Part shown: positions 1 through 4,859 of the stretch, piece by piece
How positions within the stretch are numbered: position 1 is the first letter of the stretch
Layout: every line of letters begins with the position of its first letter
NCBI GenBank assembly: GCA_017998025.1
Contig: JAGODW010000141.1
Coordinates: forward strand, 1-5,261
Source: Spirochaetales bacterium
Lineage (GTDB): Bacteria; Spirochaetota; Spirochaetia; DTKZ01
DNA: 5,261 nt
Direction: 5' to 3'
Position numbers and translations under genes: made by a program
The notes under the pieces: generated by a model
Told to the model about the DNA's origin: nothing
The model's database searches: none
The model's input: only the letters and a program-made list of their open reading frames with translations

Positions 1-192
1 TCCTGCATAGGCACGGCGAAAAGCTTCTCTCTTTCTTAAAATCGTGATCCAGCTTAACCCTGCCTGGGCAGATTCTAATACAAGGAATTAAAAGTGTGTC
101 CTATCATCCCCTACAGGGGTGCCCCATTCTGTGTCGTGGTACGTTTCATACAAAGGATCTCCTACACACCAGGGGCAGCGTACAAGTTCCAT
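1..192 (-). pseudogene. tag: DNA-3-methyladenine glycosylase I (Tag), 5' part, interrupted by an in-frame stop
   Basis: Tag is a cytoplasmic base-excision repair glycosylase that removes 3-methyladenine from alkylated DNA. Reading from the ATG at 192, the first 34 codons match the Tag N-terminus: Cys6 and His19 align with E. coli zinc ligands Cys4 and His17, with DPLY at 12-15 and HDTEWG at 19-24. Codon 35 (positions 90-88) is TAA. The same frame then continues to the window edge with FLVLESAQAGLSW (36-48) and ILRKRE (51-56), where Glu40 matches catalytic Glu38. In E. coli the residue at the stop is Glu33, so one G-to-T change of GAA explains it; no frameshift is seen. The start lies 17 nt after the ferredoxin stop, suggesting co-transcription. 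I see no good Shine-Dalgarno sequence and no in-frame ATG, GTG or TTG for restart soon after the stop. The gene continues beyond position 1, so the zinc-binding C-terminus cannot be checked. It could be a recent pseudogene or a sequencing error. Family identity is very likely. Confidence 0.88.
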
Positions 193-209
193 TTCGAAAG
201 CAGAGTATA

Positions 210-959
210 TCAGAATTCTTCAATCAATTCTCCCTCTATACTTAACACCTGTACTCGAAACGGGACAGAACGAGGAGCCTGACGAAGGGCCTCTTGCACC
301 CATCGTACCAGCCCTCCACAACAGGGAACTTCCATGATAAGTACTGTGATAGAACGAATCCCTCCCTCCTCCAGAAACGCAGCCAATTTCCTTATATAGG
401 CATCCTGCCCTGTATCGAGTTTCGGACAGGCTACTACTATTGCTTTTCCGCTTACATAAGAACTCTGAAAATTCCGGGCGATAAAGGCTGTACAGTCCGC
501 AGCTACCAGGAGATCCGCATCATGAAAAACCGAAGAGCGGGGATTCACCAGATGAAGTTGAATCGGCCATTGATTTTTAAGAGGCACTGCGGGTTGAACC
601 GATTCTTGTATGGATATATCGTACCCATACACCTTTAGGAATTCATGAGCTTGTACCAGATATTCCGTCTGTCCATGTTCCTCCAGATGTCGGAGATGCT
701 CTTTCACTAGATTGGGTCCTGCTTTTACGATACGTTCCATCACACTCCACTCATCGTACGGTTCTGCCTCTCGTTCTACAATTCGAATAGCTCCCAGAGG
801 GCAGTGCCCTATACAGGCTCCCAACCCGTCACAGAATAGATCGCTTACGATACGAGCTTTCCCATCGATAATCTTCAACGCCCCTTCTGCACAGTTGGGA
901 AGACAAGCACCACATCCATTACACAACGATTCATCTATTTCGATTATGTTCCGCTTCAT
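210..959 (-). CDS. FrdX-like 4Fe-4S ferredoxin-domain protein (hybrid cluster protein-associated type)
   Basis: This is a 249-residue cytoplasmic iron-sulfur protein, probably an electron carrier. Residues 5-60 form a bacterial two-cluster ferredoxin domain. The first motif is complete (Cys13, Cys16, Cys19, Cys23). The second, FCDGLGACIGHCP, has only Cys43, Cys49 and Cys53, with Leu46 in the usual second position. A helical linker follows (about 70-110), then a C-terminal domain (about 128-249) with AADC at 153-156, CPKLD at 178-182 and MEVPCCGG at 209-216. From memory, this layout is shared by a family of anaerobe proteins often encoded beside hcp (hybrid cluster protein / hydroxylamine reductase) and called FrdX. 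The frame is open to 1097, but I chose ATG 959: homologues I recall start close to MKR, AAAGGA lies 9 nt upstream, and the extra N-terminal codons coincide with an operator palindrome. The GGCPGS-type motif I recall in clostridial relatives is absent from the linker. tag follows after 17 nt. The precise role is not known from sequence. Confidence 0.87.
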   Translation of the reverse strand: MKRNIIEIDESLCNGCGACLPNCAEGALKIIDGKARIVSDLFCDGLGACIGHCPLGAIRIVEREAEPYDEWSVMERIVKAGPNLVKEHLRHLEEHGQTEYLVQAHEFLKVYGYDISIQESVQPAVPLKNQWPIQLHLVNPRSSVFHDADLLVAADCTAFIARNFQSSYVSGKAIVVACPKLDTGQDAYIRKLAAFLEEGGIRSITVLIMEVPCCGGLVRWVQEALRQAPRSVPFRVQVLSIEGELIEEF

Positions 960-982
960 TTCCTCTTTTCCTTTGGGCGTAC

Positions 983-988
983 AGGATA
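983..988 (-). promoter_or_regulatory. Candidate -10 element (TATCCT) of the ferredoxin gene promoter
   Basis: On the minus strand TATCCT matches 4 of 6 positions of TATAAT. No convincing -35 hexamer stands 16-18 bp upstream. Instead the palindrome at 1011-1024 is centred 29.5 bp from the upstream edge of this hexamer. That is the spacing of a CRP/FNR site at -41.5, which replaces the -35 in class II promoters. Transcription would start near 974-976, leaving a leader of about 17 nt that carries the AAAGGA ribosome binding site. This is inferred from geometry. Confidence 0.5.
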
Positions 989-1010
989 CGCTAAATTTTT
1001 CTGTAGAACA

Positions 1011-1024
1011 GTAACAATTGTTAC
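1011..1024. promoter_or_regulatory. Perfect 14-bp palindrome GTAACAATTGTTAC, candidate HcpR operator
   Basis: The 14 bases are exactly self-complementary and lie between the divergent ferredoxin gene and maf. The form GTAAC-N4-GTTAC agrees with the consensus I recall for HcpR, a CRP/FNR-family regulator predicted to control hcp and frdX genes in clostridia and other anaerobes, Treponema denticola included. The downstream gene is of the FrdX type, so site and target agree. The centre is at -41.5 for a ferredoxin transcription start at 976, and at about -52.5 for the predicted maf start. The palindrome is plain in the sequence; the regulator assignment is inference. Confidence 0.65.
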
Positions 1025-1035
1025 AGGGACTCTGC

Positions 1036-1063
1036 TTGACAGTAGGATCCTCTTTCATACAAT
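1036..1063 (+). promoter_or_regulatory. Sigma-70 type promoter for maf, predicted leaderless start
   Basis: TTGACA at 1036-1041 is a perfect -35 element. After a 16-bp spacer comes TACAAT at 1058-1063, five of six matches to TATAAT. Counting the -10 hexamer as -12 to -7 places +1 at 1070, the first base of the maf ATG. The promoter may also feed the whole downstream operon, since no terminator is seen after maf. Its -35 is 11 bp from the edge of the palindrome at 1011-1024. Confidence 0.75.
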
Positions 1064-1069
1064 GCCTGT

Positions 1070-1657
1070 ATGGAAACAGTGGTGCTGGCATCCTCATCTC
1101 CCAGACGACAGGAGCTACTGAAACAGATCGATCTACCTTTTATCGTGTGTGCTGAAGAAATAGAAGAAACAGGGAACGAGAGGGAAGATTTTTCTGCTTT
1201 TGCCTGTGAACTGGCTCGTAAGAAAATCGAAAGGGTAGTTCAAAAACGGATCGTTGCAGGTTCTCGCTGGTTCATCGGCGCCGATACTCTGGTGATCTTC
1301 CGGAAACGAATCCTGGGAAAACCCAAAGACAGGGAGGAGGCTCGATTATTCTTACAGCTTCTATCAGGAAAGGTCCATCGGGTCATTACCGGCCTTGCTC
1401 TGTATGATCGACATCGAAATACGTACGATCAGATATCAGAAATGGCCTGGGTTCGATTTGCCCCCCTGGATACTGCTGAAATAGAATGGTACCTGAACAC
1501 AGGGGAATGGCAGGGGGTAGCTGGCGGGTATAGGATTCAACAAAAGGGGGCCTGCTTCATAGAAAGCATCCAGGGAAACTACAGCACGGTGATGGGCTTG
1601 CCAATTCGTTCGATTTATGTCATCTTAAAGCGTAATCAGTATCCGTTTTACGGATAA
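1070..1657 (+). CDS. maf: Maf family nucleoside triphosphate pyrophosphatase
   Basis: Maf proteins are cytoplasmic house-cleaning enzymes that hydrolyse non-canonical or modified nucleoside triphosphates, such as dTTP/UTP or m5UTP depending on subclass, to monophosphate and pyrophosphate. Visible motifs over 195 residues are LASSSPRR at 6-13 (phosphate-binding loop), GADTLV at 70-75 with the likely catalytic Asp72, LGKPKD at 82-87, LSGKVHRVITG at 98-108, and EWQGVAGGYRIQQKGACFIESIQGNYS within 146-172. The Lys that many relatives have in the GKAG segment is Val150 here. Length is normal for the family (about 190-200). The ATG start sits at the usual distance from the SSSPRR motif. There is no Shine-Dalgarno sequence upstream, and the predicted promoter would start transcription at the ATG itself. 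It is divergent from the ferredoxin gene and 75 nt ahead of rpsB. The substrate subclass cannot be decided here. Confidence 0.93.
   Translation: METVVLASSSPRRQELLKQIDLPFIVCAEEIEETGNEREDFSAFACELARKKIERVVQKRIVAGSRWFIGADTLVIFRKRILGKPKDREEARLFLQLLSGKVHRVITGLALYDRHRNTYDQISEMAWVRFAPLDTAEIEWYLNTGEWQGVAGGYRIQQKGACFIESIQGNYSTVMGLPIRSIYVILKRNQYPFYG
1640..1656 (+). repeat. Hairpin overlapping the maf stop codon
   Basis: TATCCGT (1640-1646) and ACGGATA (1650-1656) form a perfect 7-bp stem with a TTT loop. No T-run follows (AAATG comes next), so it is unlikely to be an intrinsic terminator. The ACGGA arm can also pair with TCCGT at 1663-1667, giving an alternative fold. It could be an RNA processing or attenuation element or chance; nothing in the sequence decides. 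Confidence 0.4.
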
Positions 1658-1698
1658 AATGTTCCGTCGGAATTTACCGATTGAGAATTAGAGAAGGA

Positions 1699-1717
1699 CC
1701 ATACCTGAAGAGTATGG
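1699..1717 (+). promoter_or_regulatory. Leader hairpin just upstream of the rpsB ribosome binding site
   Basis: CCATAC (1699-1704) and GTATGG (1712-1717) form a perfect 6-bp stem with a 7-nt loop (CTGAAGA). The stem ends 4 nt before the AGGAGG at 1722. In other bacteria S2 represses its own rpsB-tsf mRNA through structured leader RNA, so this is a candidate S2-responsive element. It is short and does not resemble a leader class I can name. Confidence 0.35.
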
Positions 1718-1721
1718 GCAT

Positions 1722-1727
1722 AGGAGG
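1722..1727 (+). promoter_or_regulatory. Consensus ribosome binding site fixing the TTG start of rpsB
   Basis: AGGAGG is a full Shine-Dalgarno match placed 5 nt before TTG at 1733. The alternative ATG at 1748 would be 20 nt away, so this site decides the start and yields the family-typical N-terminus MAVVTMK. Confidence 0.85.
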
Positions 1728-1732
1728 AAGCA

Positions 1733-2683
1733 TTGGCAGTTGTTACCATGAAAAATTTGCTTGAGTCAGGAGTCCATTTTGGCCACCAGACCAAGCGGTG
1801 GGATCCTCGGATGAAGAAATTCATCTTTGCCGAGCGAAACGGTATCCACATTATCGATCTTCAAAAAACAATCGCCGCCATTAAAGAGGCGTACGATGCG
1901 GTTCGCAGAACCGTGCTGGACGGCAAATCTGTCCTGTTTGTAGGGACTAAAAAACAGGCTCAGAGTGCTATCCAGAGAGAGGCAGAGCGGTGTGGAATGT
2001 TCTATGTGAATAACCGCTGGCTCGGAGGGATGCTTACAAACTTTTCTACTATAAAGAAATCTCTTCTCCGCCTTAAAAAGCTGGAAAAAATGGAGGTAGA
2101 CGGCAGCTTCGAAGGAATGACGAAAAAGGAAGTAGCCTCCCTCATGAAGGAAAAAGCGCGGCTGGAGAAAAACCTGGGAGGTATCAAAGACATGAAAGAA
2201 CTCCCCGGCATCCTCTTCATTATTGATACCCGGAAAGAAGCTATAGCCGTAGCCGAAGCACAACGGATGAAAATTCCTATCGTAGCCGTGGTGGATACGA
2301 ACTGTAATCCAGAAGGGATCGATTATCCTATTCCGGGAAACGATGATGCGATACGCTCTATCACCCTGTTTACCCAGATCATTTCTAATGCGGTAATCGA
2401 AGCAGACAATGAAATCGGGTTGGAAGTGATCGAATCGTACCAGGAGGATGAAGAGCCCATCCTGGATGACGAAGCAGCTGTACGGGCCCGGTACTCTGAA
2501 GATGAAGAGCACGAACGGGTTCCCGTAGGCATACGGACCGGCATAGCTTCAGAAAATGAAGAAGCAGGATTCACTACGGAAGATTACTCAAACTATACCC
2601 CTGAAGAAAAGGAAGAAACTCCTGAAGAAGAGGATGTAGCAGCAAAAGTAGGAATCGACGAAGACAAACTATACGAAGAGTAA
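1733..2683 (+). CDS. rpsB: 30S ribosomal protein S2
   Basis: S2 binds the small ribosomal subunit late in assembly, near the mRNA exit region, and helps recruit S1. The 316-residue product has the complete S2 core: [20 protein letters not shown] from residue 6, GIHIIDL at 37-43, [11 protein letters not shown] at 66-76, [11 protein letters not shown] at 94-104, [12 protein letters not shown] at 158-169, and [19 protein letters not shown] at 187-205. The core ends near residue 235. A highly acidic tail of about 80 residues follows, rich in Glu and Asp; E. coli S2 is 241 residues. From memory Treponema S2 proteins are also extended, so the tail looks lineage-specific rather than broken. Translation starts at TTG with a consensus ribosome binding site 5 nt away. 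tsf follows after 33 nt with no terminator. Confidence 0.98.
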   Translation: MAVVTMKNLLESGVHFGHQTKRWDPRMKKFIFAERNGIHIIDLQKTIAAIKEAYDAVRRTVLDGKSVLFVGTKKQAQSAIQREAERCGMFYVNNRWLGGMLTNFSTIKKSLLRLKKLEKMEVDGSFEGMTKKEVASLMKEKARLEKNLGGIKDMKELPGILFIIDTRKEAIAVAEAQRMKIPIVAVVDTNCNPEGIDYPIPGNDDAIRSITLFTQIISNAVIEADNEIGLEVIESYQEDEEPILDDEAAVRARYSEDEEHERVPVGIRTGIASENEEAGFTTEDYSNYTPEEKEETPEEEDVAAKVGIDEDKLYEE

Positions 2684-2705
2684 AATTTATTCATAGGTAG
2701 AGAAG

Positions 2706-2710
2706 AGGAG
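2706..2710 (+). promoter_or_regulatory. Ribosome binding site for the GTG start of tsf
   Basis: AGGAG, within GAAGAGGAG, ends 6 nt before GTG at 2717. The start gives MEIRAEDVKALREKTG, the expected EF-Ts N-terminus, which supports GTG as the initiator. Confidence 0.8.
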
Positions 2711-2716
2711 ATCAGA

Positions 2717-3562
2717 GTGGAAATTAGAGCCGAAGATGTAAAGGCCCTGCGGGAGAAGACCGGGGCTGGAATGATGGACTGCAAGAAAGCCCTCACACAA
2801 GCGGAGGGAGATTTTAAAAAGGCAGAAAAGATTTTAAAGGAACTAGGCTTAGCAGCGGCTGCCAAACGGGTAGGAAGAGCGACAAAGGAAGGGAGAGTAT
2901 TCACTCGCATTTCCGGATCCAGGGCTGGGATCCTGGAGCTTTCCTGTGAGACCGATTTTGTAGCAAAGAATCAGGATTTTATTCGACTGGGCAATGAACT
3001 CATTTCTATGATTGTAGATAACGGAGTTCCTCCCCAGAGTCCGGAAATCACAGAAAAGATCGCGTCCTTGATAAGCACGATCAAGGAAAACATGGCGTTA
3101 CGAAGGGCGGATGTTATCACGGCAGGACCGAATGAGATGATTCTAGATTACATTCACGGCGAAGGTAGAATCGGTGTCCTTGTTAAAGCCCGGGTAGACA
3201 AGCCGGAATTATTAACACATGAGAAGGTCCGCTCTTTTGTATTCGACTGTGCCCTCCATGTAGCTGCATTTAGTCCTTTATTCCTTTCTGAACAGTCCAT
3301 TCCACAGGATTATTTGAAGGAACAGGAAGAAATCTTTATGAAGCAGGCAGAAAATCTGGGGAAACCAGCTAATGTACTGCAGGGAATTGTAAAGGGTAAA
3401 CTTAAGAAACACTTTGCTGAAGTCTGCTTACTAGATCAGCCTTTCGTAAAAGACGACAAACATTCGGTTGCACAGGTAGCGGCAGAAGTAGGAAAAGAAG
3501 TGAGAGGTACCGTATCTATCGTACAGTTCCTCTATTATAAAGTTGGAGAAGAACTTAAATAG
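2717..3562 (+). CDS. tsf: Translation elongation factor Ts
   Basis: EF-Ts is the guanine nucleotide exchange factor that recycles EF-Tu-GDP in the cytoplasm. The 281-residue product has the N-terminal UBA-like domain (about 1-55) with LREKTGAGMMDCKKAL at 11-26. The core follows, with ELSCETDFVAKNQDF at 74-88; its TDFV motif (80-83) is the segment that inserts next to the EF-Tu nucleotide site. Later come HVAAFSP at 181-187 and the C-terminal segment CLLDQPFVKDDKHSV at 237-251. Length is close to E. coli EF-Ts (283). The start is GTG with a well-placed AGGAG. It sits between rpsB and frr; pyrH, which separates tsf from frr in E. coli and Bacillus, is missing here. Confidence 0.98.
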   Translation: MEIRAEDVKALREKTGAGMMDCKKALTQAEGDFKKAEKILKELGLAAAAKRVGRATKEGRVFTRISGSRAGILELSCETDFVAKNQDFIRLGNELISMIVDNGVPPQSPEITEKIASLISTIKENMALRRADVITAGPNEMILDYIHGEGRIGVLVKARVDKPELLTHEKVRSFVFDCALHVAAFSPLFLSEQSIPQDYLKEQEEIFMKQAENLGKPANVLQGIVKGKLKKHFAEVCLLDQPFVKDDKHSVAQVAAEVGKEVRGTVSIVQFLYYKVGEELK

Positions 3563-3569
3563 GGAGAGG
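3561..3569 (+). promoter_or_regulatory. Ribosome binding site for frr, overlapping the tsf stop
   Basis: AGGGAGAGG overlaps the TAG that ends tsf (3560-3562) and lies 6-9 nt before ATG 3576. It favours that ATG over an in-frame start at 3543, which lies inside tsf. Overlap with the tsf stop suggests that ribosomes finishing tsf help initiate frr. Confidence 0.8.
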
Positions 3570-3575
3570 CTCTAT

Positions 3576-4130
3576 ATGGACAAATTTACATCCCAGGCTG
3601 AAGAAAGGATGAAAAAATCCTTACGATCCCTAAAAGATGATTTTAACACTCTTAGAACAGGGAGGGCTTCCCCTGCCCTGTTCGATAAAATCCGGGTAGA
3701 TTGCTACGGACAAAAAACTCCTTTAAGTCAGATCGCTACAATATCTGTTCCAGAAGCCCGGCTCGTCGTGATTCAACCATGGGATAAGAGCCTTCTCGGG
3801 GAAATCGAGAAAGCGATTCAAATGTCTGAACTCTCGGTAAATCCCAATAACGATGGAAAGGTAATTCGGATAAATATCCCTCCCCTCTCGGAAGAACGCC
3901 GGAAGGAACTGGTTAAAGTCGCTAAGAATATGGCAGAACAGTGCCGGATTTCCTGTCGTAACATCCGGAGAGATGCGATGGATGAGCTGAAAAAGGCTCT
4001 GAAAAACGGGGATATAACGGAAGATCAGGAAAAGAAATATAGCGATGAAATCCAGAAATTGACCGATCGTTTTATGATGGAAATCAATAAGGAACTTGAA
4101 GCAAAAGAAAAAGAAATCATGGAAGTTTGA
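3576..4130 (+). CDS. frr: Ribosome recycling factor
   Basis: RRF splits post-termination ribosomes together with EF-G. The 184-residue product matches the usual 185. Long helices of domain I frame the protein (about 1-30 and 104-184), with the compact domain II between them. Signature segments are LRTGRASPALFDKI at 26-39, YGQKTPLSQIATISVPEARLVVIQPWD at 44-70 (domain II), VIRINIPPLSEERRKELVK at 96-114, and RNIRRDAMDELKK at 128-140. The last includes arginines at 128, 131 and 132, the region important for 50S contact in E. coli (Arg132). An open frame extends 11 codons upstream to 3543, but ATG 3576 gives the family length and has the strong ribosome binding site. The stop is directly followed by the uppS ATG. 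Confidence 0.98.
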   Translation: MDKFTSQAEERMKKSLRSLKDDFNTLRTGRASPALFDKIRVDCYGQKTPLSQIATISVPEARLVVIQPWDKSLLGEIEKAIQMSELSVNPNNDGKVIRINIPPLSEERRKELVKVAKNMAEQCRISCRNIRRDAMDELKKALKNGDITEDQEKKYSDEIQKLTDRFMMEINKELEAKEKEIMEV

Positions 4131-4859
4131 ATGCTTGAATCTTCCTCTAGAAATGGAGTTCTTGAACACCTGCCTGTCCACGTGGGTATCATCATGGATG
4201 GAAACGGCAGGTGGGCCCGGAACAGGAATCTCCCCAGAACCGCTGGACACAACGAAGGGCTAAAAACTACAAAAACTATCGTAAAAACAGCGGCAGAGAT
4301 AGGAATCCGCTACCTTTCGCTTTACACGTTTTCCACGGAAAACTGGAAACGAGCAAAGGAAGAGGTTTCATTCCTCATGGGGTTGGTACACCAGCATCTC
4401 CGGCGTGAGTACGATTTCTACAGGGAAAACGAGATTCGAATACGGTACAGCGGAGATATCTCAGGATTGCCGCAGGAAGTACAGGAAGATGTCCTTGCCG
4501 TAATAAAAGATACTTCTTCCTATCATCGCCTTACAGTGAATTTAGCTATCAATTATGGGGGAAAAAACGAGATTGTAAGGGCTATTCAGAAACTACTTCA
4601 AGAGATTCCAAACATAGCTCCAGAAACGATTACAGAAAAACTTCTTGCAGGATATCTAGATAATCCCGATATTCCCGATCCTGACTTGATTATCCGTACA
4701 GCGGGAGAGATGCGGCTTAGTAATTTTCTTCTATGGGAATCTGCCTATTCAGAACTCTACTTCTCTTCTAAACTCTGGCCCGATTTTACTCCCGATGACT
4801 TCATAGAAGCTCTTGTGAACTATCAATCTAGAAATAGGAAATACGGTGGTGTAGTGTGA
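4131..4859 (+). CDS. uppS: Undecaprenyl diphosphate synthase (cis-prenyltransferase)
   Basis: UppS adds isopentenyl units to farnesyl diphosphate in cis, giving the C55 lipid carrier precursor for peptidoglycan and other envelope glycans; it works at the cytoplasmic face of the membrane. The 242-residue product shows all family regions: HVGIIMDGNGRWAR at 17-30 with catalytic Asp23, GH at 39-40, YTFSTENWKR at 65-74, AINYGG at 139-144, and the C-terminal substrate motif PDPDLIIRTAGEMRLSNFLL starting at 182, followed by WESAYSELYF at 202-211. Length is normal. The ATG follows the frr TGA with no gap; GGAAG lies 6 nt upstream of it within frr. Its 3' end overlaps cdsA by 4 nt. This arrangement implies translational coupling along frr-uppS-cdsA. 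Confidence 0.98.
   Translation: MLESSSRNGVLEHLPVHVGIIMDGNGRWARNRNLPRTAGHNEGLKTTKTIVKTAAEIGIRYLSLYTFSTENWKRAKEEVSFLMGLVHQHLRREYDFYRENEIRIRYSGDISGLPQEVQEDVLAVIKDTSSYHRLTVNLAINYGGKNEIVRAIQKLLQEIPNIAPETITEKLLAGYLDNPDIPDPDLIIRTAGEMRLSNFLLWESAYSELYFSSKLWPDFTPDDFIEALVNYQSRNRKYGGVV

Noticed and set aside
88..90. TAA read as an amino acid (stop reassignment).
   Set aside because: TAA ends both maf and rpsB at the expected lengths, so it functions as a stop in this genome.
94..337. Two overlapping plus-strand open frames of 62 and 72 codons (94-282 and 119-337).
   Set aside because: They lie antisense to the Tag and ferredoxin genes, have no recognisable motifs and no ribosome binding site; the minus-strand frames explain the sequence.
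1011..1024. The palindrome as an FNR, Rex or CRP site.
   Set aside because: It lacks the TTGAT/ATCAA arms of FNR, the TTGTGA/TCACAA core of Rex and the TGTGA/TCACA core of CRP; GTAAC/GTTAC fits HcpR as I recall it better.
1655..1660. TAAAAT as a possible -10 box for a separate rpsB promoter.
   Set aside because: It is a fair -10 match, but the sequences 16-18 bp upstream (such as TAATCA) are poor -35 elements and it overlaps the maf stop hairpin; not strong enough to call.
1640..1672. An intrinsic terminator after maf.
   Set aside because: The stem is only 7 bp with a 3-nt loop and is followed by AAATG rather than a run of T, so read-through into rpsB is expected.
1766..2512. A 248-codon minus-strand open frame opposite rpsB.
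   Set aside because: It is fully antisense to the strongly conserved S2 gene, its product is a low-complexity Phe/His/Tyr-rich sequence of no known type, and it has no promoter or ribosome binding site that I can see.
3543..3575. An 11-codon N-terminal extension of frr.
   Set aside because: It overlaps the end of tsf and gives a product longer than the family norm; ATG 3576 has the strong ribosome binding site and yields 184 residues.
3723..4250. A 175-codon minus-strand open frame opposite frr and the start of uppS.
   Set aside because: It is a shadow of conserved genes; the Phe-rich translation mirrors Lys/Glu-rich coding on the other strand.
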